Shown one piece after another: positions 50,655-59,010 of a stretch of 64,000 nucleotides of DNA. A program made the position numbers and the translations under genes. This DNA comes from Sporichthya brevicatena (GTDB taxonomy: Bacteria; Actinomycetota; Actinomycetes; Sporichthyales; Sporichthyaceae), in the NCBI RefSeq assembly GCF_039525035.1, contig NZ_BAAAHE010000004.1, positions 32,432 to 96,431 on the forward strand, read 5' to 3'. Under the pieces are notes generated by a model, which was given only the letters and a program-made list of their open reading frames with translations, was not told where the DNA came from and did no database searches. Position 1 is the first letter of the stretch. The number at the start of each line of letters is the position of its first letter.

Positions 50655-51793
50655 TGGCCGCGCGCAAGCGGAAGCCGGCGCCGCTGATCGAGGTCCGGGA
50701 CGTCGGGATCAAGTTCCGCACCAACCGGCAGAAGCCGTTCCGCACCCGCGTGCGGGAGAGCTTCACGCCCGACGGCCGGCGGATGCGGCGCGAGCGGGGC
50801 CCGGACGAGTTCTGGGCGCTGCGGGACGTCTCGTTCACCGTCGCGGACGGCGAGGCGGTCGGCCTGGTCGGCCGCAACGGCCACGGCAAGTCGACCCTGC
50901 TCAAGCTGATCGCCGGCGTGATGATCCCGGACGAGGGTGCGGTCAAGGTCCGCGGCCCGGTCGCGCCCATGATCGAGGTGACCGGCGGGTTCGTCGGCGA
51001 CCTGACCGTGCGCGACAACATCTGGCTCGCCGCCGGGTTGAAGGGATTGACCAAGCGCCAGATCGCGGCGCGTTTCGACGAGATCGTCGAGTGGGCCGAG
51101 ATCGGGCACCGGCTCGACACCCCGCTGCGGCACCTCTCCAGCGGGATGAAGGCCAAGGTCGGGTTCTCGGTCATCACCAGCATCGACCGGCCGATCGTCC
51201 TCGTCGACGAGGTCCTCTCCGTCGGCGACCGTGCCTTCCGGCAGAAGTGCTTCAACCGCATGGAGGAGCTCCGCAACTCCGGCAAGACGATCGTTCTGGT
51301 CTCCCACTCGGAGTCCCAGATCGAGCGCTTCTGCAAGCGCGGGCTCTACCTCCAGCACGGCCGGCTCATCCACGACGGCCCGGTCAACGAGGTCCTCGAG
51401 CACTACATCTCCGACGTGGAGAAAGCGGTCGACGAGGAGGCCGAGCGCGAACGCGAGGCGATGGCCCGTCGCGCCCGCCGCGACGCCCGGCGCGCCAAGC
51501 TCGACGCCCAGGACGGCGGGGGTACCGCGGTGAAGCCGGCCGCCGGGCCTGCTGCTGGGCCTGCTGCCGGGCCCGCTGTCGCGACGCCTGCTGCCGCCTC
51601 GCCTGCTGCCGCCTCGCCTGCTGCCGCCTCGCCGGCCCCGGCGGCGCCGAAGGCCGTGCCGGCGCAGGGGAGTGGCGCCGCGTCGGCCGAGACCGTCGCC
51701 CAGATCGAGGGTCAGCTGACCCTCGAGGTCCCGGTCGAGGAGCGGCCCGCCGGTGAACCCGGTCGGGCGGAGAATTCGCGCACCGACTCCTGA
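50654..51793 (+). CDS. Polysaccharide ABC exporter ATPase (Wzt/TagH-like) with repeat tail
   Basis: 379 residues. Walker A GRNGHGKST (73-81), LSSGMKAKV signature variant typical of Wzt (161-169), Walker B IVLVDEVLSV (D185/E186), H in VSHSESQIERF. From about 255 a charged coiled-coil (EEAEREREAMARRARRDARR) and an Ala/Pro repeat tail (GPAAGPAAGP, then three AASPA units) replace the carbohydrate-binding domain of some Wzt proteins. The tail is encoded by tandem DNA repeats at 51546-51633. Confidence 0.9.
   Translation: MAARKRKPAPLIEVRDVGIKFRTNRQKPFRTRVRESFTPDGRRMRRERGPDEFWALRDVSFTVADGEAVGLVGRNGHGKSTLLKLIAGVMIPDEGAVKVRGPVAPMIEVTGGFVGDLTVRDNIWLAAGLKGLTKRQIAARFDEIVEWAEIGHRLDTPLRHLSSGMKAKVGFSVITSIDRPIVLVDEVLSVGDRAFRQKCFNRMEELRNSGKTIVLVSHSESQIERFCKRGLYLQHGRLIHDGPVNEVLEHYISDVEKAVDEEAEREREAMARRARRDARRAKLDAQDGGGTAVKPAAGPAAGPAAGPAVATPAAASPAAASPAAASPAPAAPKAVPAQGSGAASAETVAQIEGQLTLEVPVEERPAGEPGRAENSRTDS
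51546..51633 (+). repeat. Tandem DNA repeats in the Wzt-like gene
   Basis: Units of about 12 bp (GGGCCTGCTGCT) followed by three perfect copies of the 15-mer GCCTGCTGCCGCCTC. In frame, so variation would only change tail length. Confidence 0.8.
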
Positions 51794-52027
51794 GGTGACC
51801 GCCGGCGCATTTCTCGCCGAGGTCGGAATGACACCGAAGTATTTCTGCTGGTCAGCGCGAAATCTTCGCTCCCGAACCGCGAAACCGCAGGTCAGCGCCG
51901 TGCGAGCGCCGTCCTAATTCCAGGTTTGTAATTCGCGCTCGCCCATTGTGACGGGAGTTGCGGTGGGATTTGATCCCATCCGTAACAGCAGAAACAAAGA
52001 ACACTTTCGTCACAGGAGTTGCGCATT

Positions 52028-53407
52028 ATGCGCCTGGCGCCCACCCTGCTCGTCCTCACGCTCGCAGCGTCGACGGCGTCCGTCGCCGCTCCCGTCGTGG
52101 AGCTCCCGGGCCGGGTGTCCGCGCACGTCGTCGAGCCCCGGATCTCCGAGGTGCCCCTCGTCCTGCCGGCCGGACTGTCCGCCGGTGCCACCACGTTGGC
52201 GCCGATCCCGGCTCCCGCGTTCGCGCTGCTCGGGCTCACCTGGGACCGGCCGGTCCCAGGCGCGTCGGTCGCCGGAGCGCCGGACGGCCACGACTCCGAC
52301 GTCGGGCCCCAGCTCAGCGTCCGCACCCGCGCGGACGGAACCTGGTCGGACTGGACCGCGCTGGAGGCCGACGGCGACGGGCCGGACGGGGACGTCGACG
52401 CCGCCGCGGCGGACGCGTCGGCCGACCCGGCGGGCCGGACCGACCGCGCGGCCCGGCGGCTGGGGACCGCGCCGCTGTGGGTGGGCAACGCCGACGCGTT
52501 CCAGGTCCGCCTCGACCACGTCGACCAGGCGGCGCTGACCGGCCTGCGTGCTGTGCTCGTCGACCCCGGTCGCTCCGCGGCGGACGCCGACGTCGGCTCG
52601 GTGCCGCGGGTGGCCTCGCAGGCGCACGCGACGATCGCCTGGCCGACGGTCTACCGCCGCAAGGACTGGGGTGCGGACGAGAAGCTGCGCAAGGGCAAGC
52701 CGCGCTACACCGGCAGGATCCAGGCCGCGTTCGTCCACCACACCGCCGGCACCAACGACTACACCCCGGCCGAGGTGCCGAAGATCCTGCGCGGGATCTT
52801 CGCGTACCACGTGAAGGGCCGCGGCTGGTCCGACGTCGGCTACAACTTCCTCGTCGACAAGTTCGGGCGGATCTGGGAGGGCCGCGCCGGCGGCATCGAC
52901 CGCGCGGTGCTCGGCGCCCACACCGGCGGGTTCAACAAGAACAGCTTCGGTGTCTCGGTCCTGGGCGACTACACGAGGACGGCCCCGACGCCCGAGACCC
53001 TGGCCGCGGTCGCGCGCATCATCGCCTGGAAGTTCGGGCTCACCGGGGACGGCACCGTGCTCGACCCGCTCGCGACCGTCGAGCTGATCTCCGAGGGCGG
53101 CGGCACCTCGCGCTACAAGTCGGGGACGCACGTGGACTTCGTCCGCGTCTCGGCGCACCGCGACGCCGGGCGCACCGAGTGCCCCGGCGCGCTCCTGTAC
53201 GCCCAGCTGCCCACGATCCGCAGCCAGGTCCGGGACATCCTCGTCGAGGAGTCGCCGTTCGGGCCCTCGCTGCCCGAGCCGAGCCCCGGCGCGACGCCGG
53301 TGCCGCCCGCGGACGGTGCGAACCCCGCCGGGGGACACGAGCCCGACGAGGCGGGGGACAGCGAGCCCACCGACGAGGGCGTCAGTCCGGCGGCAACGTC
53401 CGGGTGA
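52028..53407 (+). CDS. PGRP-family N-acetylmuramoyl-L-alanine amidase
   Basis: 459 residues: signal peptide (RLAPTLLVLTLAASTASVAA), an N-terminal beta-rich region to about 195, then a PGRP/amidase_2 domain. Zinc ligands are probably H237 in AFVHHTAG, H377 in SAHRDAG and C385 in TECPG; the fold signature YNFLVDKFGRIWEGR is intact. Acidic Pro/Gly tail. It cuts the amide between muramic acid and the stem peptide. AGGAG lies 9 nt before the ATG. Its last 26 bp overlap the convergent TIGR03089 gene. Confidence 0.88.
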   Translation: MRLAPTLLVLTLAASTASVAAPVVELPGRVSAHVVEPRISEVPLVLPAGLSAGATTLAPIPAPAFALLGLTWDRPVPGASVAGAPDGHDSDVGPQLSVRTRADGTWSDWTALEADGDGPDGDVDAAAADASADPAGRTDRAARRLGTAPLWVGNADAFQVRLDHVDQAALTGLRAVLVDPGRSAADADVGSVPRVASQAHATIAWPTVYRRKDWGADEKLRKGKPRYTGRIQAAFVHHTAGTNDYTPAEVPKILRGIFAYHVKGRGWSDVGYNFLVDKFGRIWEGRAGGIDRAVLGAHTGGFNKNSFGVSVLGDYTRTAPTPETLAAVARIIAWKFGLTGDGTVLDPLATVELISEGGGTSRYKSGTHVDFVRVSAHRDAGRTECPGALLYAQLPTIRSQVRDILVEESPFGPSLPEPSPGATPVPPADGANPAGGHEPDEAGDSEPTDEGVSPAATSG

Positions 53408-54116
53408 CCCGCTCGGTCTCGATCCGGCGGGGGAGCGCGGCCGGGTCGGCGTTGCGGCACAGGACGACCGAGGCCCCGACCGCGAGCGGGGCGAGCAGGC
53501 CGGCCATCAGCCCCTCGGGCGTCCGGAGTTCGGCGGTCACGAGGACGCGGTCGGCGCCGGTCAGGCCCCACTCCGTGGCGGTCGCGCGGGCCACGGCGAC
53601 GAGGTCGGCACCGGTGGCCGTCCCGCCGGCGCGGACGAGCGCGGCGTCCTCGCCGGAGACCGGGGCCCACGGGGCGAACTGGTCGCCGTAGGCGGGGACC
53701 TCGGCGGCGTAGTCGTAGAACCCGGCCGGCAGTTCGAGCGCGGGGGCGCCGAACGGGCGCATCGGGACCAGCACACGCTCGCCCCGGCAGGCGGCGGCGC
53801 GCTCGACCCCGTCCGGGTCCGTGACGACGTGCTCGGCCTCGGTCGGGTCGCCGTCGGGGGCGACCACGACACCGGCGGTCCAGCAGGCCAGGTACCAGAC
53901 CACGGTCTGCCAGTGCGTCGGGAGCAGCAGGGCGATCCGGTCACCCGGCCGCGCGGCGAGGTCCTCGACGATCATGTTCGCCGTCTTCGCGATCCAGTTG
54001 TCCGCGGTGGTGAAGGACAGCTCGACGCGCTCGCCGGTCGCGTCGTCGTAGAAGGTCACGAACGGCCGCGCCGGGTCGGGGCGGGCGGCCGCCCGCAGCA
54101 GGTCCGCCGGGGTCAT
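53382..54116 (-). CDS. TIGR03089-family protein (AMP-binding-like fragment)
   Basis: 244 residues, actinobacterial family of unknown function resembling the N-terminal part of AMP-forming ligases: MTPADLLRAAARPDPARPFV start, LSFTTADNWIAKTANMI, and LLLPTHWQTVVWYLACW. The AMP-binding P-loop (TSGTTGxPK) is absent, so adenylation is unlikely. In M. tuberculosis a similar gene (Rv3268) neighbours an LCP gene, as here. TAGGCT lies 8 nt before the ATG, with no Shine-Dalgarno. Confidence 0.8.
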   Translation of the reverse strand: MTPADLLRAAARPDPARPFVTFYDDATGERVELSFTTADNWIAKTANMIVEDLAARPGDRIALLLPTHWQTVVWYLACWTAGVVVAPDGDPTEAEHVVTDPDGVERAAACRGERVLVPMRPFGAPALELPAGFYDYAAEVPAYGDQFAPWAPVSGEDAALVRAGGTATGADLVAVARATATEWGLTGADRVLVTAELRTPEGLMAGLLAPLAVGASVVLCRNADPAALPRRIETERVTRTLPPD

Positions 54117-54124
54117 GGAGCCGG

Positions 54125-54130
54125 AGCCTA
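54125..54130 (-). promoter_or_regulatory. Possible leaderless -10 for the TIGR03089 gene
   Basis: TAGGCT on the minus strand followed by 8 nt and the ATG at 54116. Confidence 0.35.
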
Positions 54131-54282
54131 TTCGCCGCACGTTCACCGCTGTGCCGCCGCGCCGTGCGGCACGGCGGCGTAGGCTTTGCCCAGGACCGGC
54201 GGGACGGGTCCCTGCACCACACACCCGGCCCGCCGGCGTTCATGTCCCGCCCGCTGCATCCATCCCCCTGCAAGGAGTTCCC

Positions 54283-55461
54283 GTGGCGCCCCGCGTGCTC
54301 GTCGACGCCACCGCCGTCCCCGCCGACCGTGGCGGTCTGGGCCGCTACATCGACGGACTGCTGCCCGCGCTGGCCGAAGCCGGCGCGGACCTCGGCATCG
54401 CCTGTCAGCGTCCCGACGCCGACCGGCTGTCCCGGCTGGCCCCGGCGGCCACCGTCCTGCCCGCCCCGAGCAACATCAGCCACCGCCCCGAGCGGCTGGC
54501 CTGGGAGCAGGAAGGCCTGCCCGCGCTCGCGCAGCAGATCGGCGCCGACGTCATCCACTGCCCGTTCTACTCGATGCCGGCGGCGTCCCCGGTCCCTGTC
54601 GTCGTGACCATCCACGACGCCTCGGTGTTCCACAACCCGGCGTACTACGCGGACGAGCGTGCGGAGTTCTACCGCCGCGCGACCCGCTCCTCGCTCGAGC
54701 TGGCGACGCGGTTTCTCGTTCCCTCGCGGGCGACCCGTGACGAGCTCGTCCGGCTCTTCGACGCCGACCCGGCGCGCGTGGACGTCGCGTACCACGGCAT
54801 CGACACGACCATGTTCCGTCCGCCGACGGACGCCGAGCGCGACCGGGTCGCGCAGCGCCTCGGTCTGCACGGCATGCCGTACGTCGGTTCGCTCGGCGAG
54901 ATGTCGAGCCGCAAGAACATCCCCGAACTCATCCGCGGCTGGGTGCTCGCCGCGTCCGAGATGGACGAGCCGCCCGCGCTGGTGCTCGCCGGCTCCTCGA
55001 CGCCGGACCCCGCCGTCGTGGAGGCCGTGAACGAGGTGCCGCCCGGGCTCCGCCTGGTGCGCCCGGGCTACCTGCGCGCCGGTGACCTGCCCGGCTTCAT
55101 GGGCGGCGCCACCGTCATGGCGTTCCCGAGCCGCAGCGAGGGCTTCGGCTTCCCGACGCTCGAGGCGATGGCCTGCGGCGCCGCGGTGCTCATCGCCCGC
55201 CGGCTCTCGCTGCCGGAGGTCGGCGGCGAGGCCGCGGCCTACACCGAGCCGGACGCCGACTGCATCGCGCGCAACCTGCGGCGCCTGCTGGAGGACGAGG
55301 ACCGCCGGCGCTCGCTGTCCGAGGCCGCGACCGCCCGCTCGCAGCTGTTCAGCTGGAGCAAGTCGGCGCAGATCCACCTCGAGACCTACGCCCGCGCCGC
55401 CGGCGTCGCGTCCTCGAGCGAGGCGGGCGACCCGAGCAGCGCCCGTCCGCAGGCGGGCTGA
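54283..55461 (+). CDS. GT4 glycosyltransferase (mannosyl/rhamnosyltransferase-like)
   Basis: 392 residues from the GTG at 54283, which has AAGGAG 6 nt upstream. GT-B fold: DRGGLGRYIDGLLPALAEAG, VVTIHDASVFHNPAYY, YHGIDTTMF, YVGSLGEMSSRKNIPELIRGW and the donor-site PSRSEGFGFPTLEAMACG. The C-terminus is Ser/Ala-rich. Followed 10 bp later by a sugar-nucleotide synthase gene, matching the WbbL/ManB arrangement of M. tuberculosis in outline. Donor sugar probably GDP-mannose or a related nucleotide sugar. Confidence 0.87.
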   Translation: MAPRVLVDATAVPADRGGLGRYIDGLLPALAEAGADLGIACQRPDADRLSRLAPAATVLPAPSNISHRPERLAWEQEGLPALAQQIGADVIHCPFYSMPAASPVPVVVTIHDASVFHNPAYYADERAEFYRRATRSSLELATRFLVPSRATRDELVRLFDADPARVDVAYHGIDTTMFRPPTDAERDRVAQRLGLHGMPYVGSLGEMSSRKNIPELIRGWVLAASEMDEPPALVLAGSSTPDPAVVEAVNEVPPGLRLVRPGYLRAGDLPGFMGGATVMAFPSRSEGFGFPTLEAMACGAAVLIARRLSLPEVGGEAAAYTEPDADCIARNLRRLLEDEDRRRSLSEAATARSQLFSWSKSAQIHLETYARAAGVASSSEAGDPSSARPQAG

Positions 55462-55471
55462 GCGGGTCGAC

Positions 55472-56575
55472 ATGGCAGATCCGGCCGCGGACCCGCTCGC
55501 GGCGCAGGCCGAGGCGGTCATCCTCGTCGGCGGTCAGGGCAGCCGCCTGCGGCCGCTCACGCTGACCACACCCAAGCCCATGCTGCCGTGCGCGGGCGTG
55601 CCCTTCCTGACCCATCAGCTCCTGCGGCTGGCGGAGACCGGCATCGAGCACGTCGTGCTCGCCACGTCGTACCGCGCCGAGGTCTTCGCCGAGCACTACG
55701 GCGACGGCGGCGAGCTCGGGCTCGCGATCGACTACGTCACCGAGACCGAGCCGCTCGGGACCGGCGGCGGCATCCGCAACGTCGCCGACCGGCTGACCGG
55801 CGGCCCGGACACCCCGGTGGTCATCCTCAACGGGGACGTCCTGTCCGGCCACGACCTGACCGCGCAGCTACGGATGCACCGCGAGGTCGACGCCGCGGTC
55901 ACGCTGCACCTGGTCGGCGTCGAGGACCCGCGGGCCTTCGGCTGTGTCCCGACGGAGGCCGACGGCCGGGTCACCGCGTTCCTGGAGAAGACCCCGGAGC
56001 CGGTCACCGACCAGATCAACGCGGGCTGCTACATCTTCCGGCGCGACGTCCTCGAGACGATCCCGACCGGGCGTCCGGTCTCGGTCGAGCGCGAGACGTT
56101 CCCCGGCCTGCTCGCCGCGGGCAGCCGCGTCCAGGGCTACCGCGAGGACGCCTACTGGCTCGACGTCGGGACCCCGGCCGCGTTCGTCCGCGGCTCGGCG
56201 GACCTGGTGCGCGGTGTCCTGCGCTCGCCGGCCGTCGCGGCGCCCGGACCGGCGCTGATCGCCCCCGACGCGCTCGTGGCCGAGGACGCCCAGGTCGGCG
56301 ACGGCTCGGTGATCGGGCCCGGCTGCGTGATCTCGGCGGGCGCCGTCATCTCCGGGTCGGTGCTGTTCGAGAACGTGTGGGTCGCCGCCGGCGCCGAGGT
56401 GCGCAGCAGCGTGCTCGGGGCCGGGGCGCGCGTGGGGGAGCGGTCGGCGCTCACCGACGCGGTCCTCGGCGATCAGTCGCTCGTGGGCAACGACAACGAA
56501 CTCGCGGCGGGCGCGCGGCTGTGGGCCTCCGCGGTGCTGCCGGACGCCACGATCCGGTTCTCGCCCGGCGCCTGA
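55472..56575 (+). CDS. manB: Mannose-1-phosphate guanylyltransferase-like NDP-sugar pyrophosphorylase
   Basis: 367 residues: nucleotidyltransferase domain with ILVGGQGSRLRPLTLTTPKPMLP (about 18-40), LNGDVLSGHD, and FLEKTPEPVTDQINAGCYIF; C-terminal left-handed beta-helix (IGPGCVISAGAVISGSVLF). Closest to ManB-type (GDP-mannose) enzymes of actinobacteria, though a glucose-1-phosphate thymidylyl- or uridylyltransferase cannot be ruled out. Likely supplies the donor for the glycosyltransferase upstream. Confidence 0.85.
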   Translation: MADPAADPLAAQAEAVILVGGQGSRLRPLTLTTPKPMLPCAGVPFLTHQLLRLAETGIEHVVLATSYRAEVFAEHYGDGGELGLAIDYVTETEPLGTGGGIRNVADRLTGGPDTPVVILNGDVLSGHDLTAQLRMHREVDAAVTLHLVGVEDPRAFGCVPTEADGRVTAFLEKTPEPVTDQINAGCYIFRRDVLETIPTGRPVSVERETFPGLLAAGSRVQGYREDAYWLDVGTPAAFVRGSADLVRGVLRSPAVAAPGPALIAPDALVAEDAQVGDGSVIGPGCVISAGAVISGSVLFENVWVAAGAEVRSSVLGAGARVGERSALTDAVLGDQSLVGNDNELAAGARLWASAVLPDATIRFSPGA

Positions 56576-56608
56576 CGTCGCGTCAGTCGTCCGGCGGCGC
56601 CGGGGAAC

Positions 56609-57166
56609 TCAGCCCGAGCCGGCAGCGAGCCGGGCGCGCTTCTTCTTCAGGTCGTTCGCGGCCCACCAGATGGTGAACAGGGCGACGACCCCACTGACGC
56701 TCAGCGCCAGGCCCGAGTACCAGCTGCTGTAGGGGAGGTCGTCCCAGAGCCACCAGACCACCCCGGCGGCGATGATGCTGCACGCCGACAGGACCGAGAG
56801 CGCAGTACCCCACTTGTTCGACGCGGCGAGGTGCGCGGCGTCGATGACCTTGTCGTGGATCTGGTCGAAGAGCCGCTCGGCCCACCGGAACTCGAAGCTG
56901 AGGATCCACAGCCCGAAGACCACGACGAGCCACCCGGGCCCGGGCAGCGGGATCATCACGATGCCCGCCGCGAGGACCATGCCGCCGACCAGCGCGATCC
57001 CGATCTTGCGGGCGAGCAGGACCGTCCGCCGGCGCTTCTTCGCGTCCGCGACCACGCGCGAGTCGGTCGGGTCCGGTCGGAGATCGCGGAGGTCGTCGTC
57101 CTCGGCGATCTCGAGCAGCTCGGCGAGCTCCTCGGGCGAGGGGTCCTCGGGCACGGCTCGACTCAC
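56609..57166 (-). CDS. TIGR02611-family (PGPGW) membrane protein
   Basis: 185 residues: acidic N-terminus (PEELAELLEIAEDDDLRDLR), then three to four transmembrane helices with the hallmark IPLPGPGWLVVVFGL in the first hairpin and a FRWAERLFDQIHDK amphipathic stretch. Family of unknown function, common in actinobacteria. TAGATT lies 6 nt before the GTG with no ribosome site. Confidence 0.82.
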   Translation of the reverse strand: MSRAVPEDPSPEELAELLEIAEDDDLRDLRPDPTDSRVVADAKKRRRTVLLARKIGIALVGGMVLAAGIVMIPLPGPGWLVVVFGLWILSFEFRWAERLFDQIHDKVIDAAHLAASNKWGTALSVLSACSIIAAGVVWWLWDDLPYSSWYSGLALSVSGVVALFTIWWAANDLKKKRARLAAGSG

Positions 57167-57172
57167 CTGACG

Positions 57173-57178
57173 AATCTA
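57173..57178 (-). promoter_or_regulatory. Leaderless -10 for the TIGR02611 gene
   Basis: TAGATT on the minus strand followed by 6 nt and the GTG at 57166; same hexamer as at mshB. Confidence 0.42.
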
Positions 57179-57218
57179 ACGGGTCTGCGCGGAGCAGGCG
57201 CCCGCCTGGCCCCGCAGA

Positions 57219-57995
57219 TCAGCGGATGTTGCGCTCGGGGGCATCAGTGGCGGGGTACTTGTCCATGAAGTCCTGGACGGCCTGGCCGGACAGACGCTCG
57301 CAGAAGAGGCGGTGGCCGAAGCCCTGGCCGGTCTTCGGGTCCGGGGCGCTCCAGTGCGTCAGCGCGATGAACTTGCCCGACGGGAAGTCGCCGTAGGTCG
57401 GGTCCCAGGGCGTCGCGATGAACTGTTGGTACTTCGCGTCGTCGCGCAGGCGCTTGGCGAGGTCCTCGATCTCGTCGAGGTCGCCGCCCTTGATCTCCGG
57501 GTCGTACCAGAGGATCGAGTAGCCGTGCTCCATGTTGTGCACGAGGTTCTCGACCGGCGGGTTGTCCTTCGTGGTGAAGAACGGCGTCGCGGCGAACGAG
57601 ACCGGGTTGGAGTAGTGCTTGCCCGAGCTCGGCGGCACGTGGGCGTAGTCGACGCGCACCCCGACCTGGACGTGGTCCTGGCTGCCGCTGGCCTTGTCCT
57701 GCGTGATCTTCCCGCAGCCGGCGTCACCGAGGGGGACGCCGAAGGACGCGATCGAGCGGTCGAGGGGGTCGTTGAACTTCTTGTCGACCCACTTGTAGGC
57801 CGGCTTGGCGAAGAACGCCCCGGTTCCGACCAGGATGACGAGCATGAACGCCGTCGAGCGGATCCGCTCCGACCGGCGCTTCTTCGCCCGGAGCGCCTCG
57901 ATACGCTGCCGGCGATCCTCGAACGCCGACTGCCCACGCGCCGCGGGCACGTTGCCGCCCGAGCTCGTCGCCTGCTCCGTGGTCCGGTCCGACAC
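57219..57995 (-). CDS. DUF3105 membrane-anchored protein (paralogue 1)
   Basis: 258 residues: basic cytoplasmic head (RRQRIEALRAKKRRSERIR), one transmembrane helix (AFMLVILVGTGAFFA) and an extracellular DUF3105 domain with VDYAHVPPSSGKHYSN, VHNMEHGYSILWYD and ALTHWSAPD. The conserved HNxEHG histidines and HWxxP suggest a metal site, but no activity is known to me. Two cysteines (GCGKI, FCERL) may pair. GGGAGGGG precedes the GTG. Tandem with a clear paralogue. Confidence 0.83.
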   Translation of the reverse strand: MSDRTTEQATSSGGNVPAARGQSAFEDRRQRIEALRAKKRRSERIRSTAFMLVILVGTGAFFAKPAYKWVDKKFNDPLDRSIASFGVPLGDAGCGKITQDKASGSQDHVQVGVRVDYAHVPPSSGKHYSNPVSFAATPFFTTKDNPPVENLVHNMEHGYSILWYDPEIKGGDLDEIEDLAKRLRDDAKYQQFIATPWDPTYGDFPSGKFIALTHWSAPDPKTGQGFGHRLFCERLSGQAVQDFMDKYPATDAPERNIR

Positions 57996-58157
57996 CGTGA
58001 CCCCTCCCCGTCATCCCCGCGAGCACGGCCGTTCCCGGCCACGCCGGGACAACCGTACGACGGATTCAGCGGTCTGACGCCACGTTTGGCCTTCCCCACC
58101 GCGGCGGGTCGGGCATATCGGACGAGACGTCAGCCGGATGGGTGACGGGAGCCCGAA

Positions 58158-58901
58158 CTACATCGTGTTGGGCTCGGGCGAGTCCGAGGACGGGTGCGCC
58201 TGGACGAAGGCCCGGATCGCCCCGCCGGAGACCTGACCGCAGTACTGCCGGTAGCCCGTGGAGGTCGAGTAGTCGCCGTCCTCCTTCGGGGCGCCCCAGT
58301 GGGCCATGGCGATCGTCTTGCCCGTCGGGAACTTCCCGCGCGAGGCGTCCCACGGCACCGCGATGAACTTGCGCGTCGCGTTGTCGTCGCGGAACTTGGC
58401 GGCGAGGGTCTTGAGGTCGTCGAGCTGCTGGCCGGTGACGGCGTCGGGGTCGTAGAAGACGATGTTGTAGCCGTGCTCGAGGTTGTGGACGAGCTCCTCG
58501 AGGCGCGGGGCGTCGCTCTTGGAGTAGAAACCGCGGCTGTTGATCGTCGCCGGGGCGGCGAAGTGCCGGCCGTGGCTCGGCGGCGCGGTGTCGTAGTCGA
58601 TCTTGACGCTCGGGTCGTTCTCGTGGTCGCCGTCGTTCGCCCCGACCTTGTCGGTCTGGGTCGTGTCGCAGGCGGCGAGCGCGGTCGGGACGCCGAGCTC
58701 CTCGAACGCCCGCTTCTTCTCCTTGTCCTTGTTCACGATCGAGACGACCGGGATCGCGATCAGCGTGGCCGCGATCAGGATGCCGACGCCGCCGAAGAGG
58801 AACGTCTTGCGGCGTTCGGCCGCCTTCTGCTGCCGCTTGAGCTCCTCCACCCGTGCCTTGCGGTCCGCTCCCGCGCGGGGTGTCTGCTTCTTCTTCGCCA
58901 C
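58158..58901 (-). CDS. DUF3105 membrane-anchored protein (paralogue 2)
   Basis: 247 residues with the same plan: basic head (VAKKKQTPRAGADRKARVEE), one transmembrane helix (GVGILIAATLIAIPVV), then DUF3105 domain (YDTAPPSHGRHFAAP, VHNLEHGYNIVFYD, AMAHWGAP). AAGG about 9 nt before the GTG at 58901. Separated from paralogue 1 by about 160 bp, so each may have its own promoter. C-terminal SSDSPEPNTM matches ATDAPERNIR of the partner. Confidence 0.83.
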   Translation of the reverse strand: MAKKKQTPRAGADRKARVEELKRQQKAAERRKTFLFGGVGILIAATLIAIPVVSIVNKDKEKKRAFEELGVPTALAACDTTQTDKVGANDGDHENDPSVKIDYDTAPPSHGRHFAAPATINSRGFYSKSDAPRLEELVHNLEHGYNIVFYDPDAVTGQQLDDLKTLAAKFRDDNATRKFIAVPWDASRGKFPTGKTIAMAHWGAPKEDGDYSTSTGYRQYCGQVSGGAIRAFVQAHPSSDSPEPNTM

Positions 58902-59010
58902 GGTGTGTGAGCCTTCTCGTCTCTTCGGCAAGGGCAGTCGGGTGGCCGACTTCGCTGCCGGAGTCTACGGAGCGAGTCTTGGAAGCCCGGACGTCGGGCA
59001 GACTCGCCGT

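Noticed and set aside
53382-54116. Truncated acyl-CoA ligase pseudogene
   Set aside because: Although it lacks the AMP-binding loop, its length and start match an established actinobacterial family (TIGR03089) and the frame is intact.
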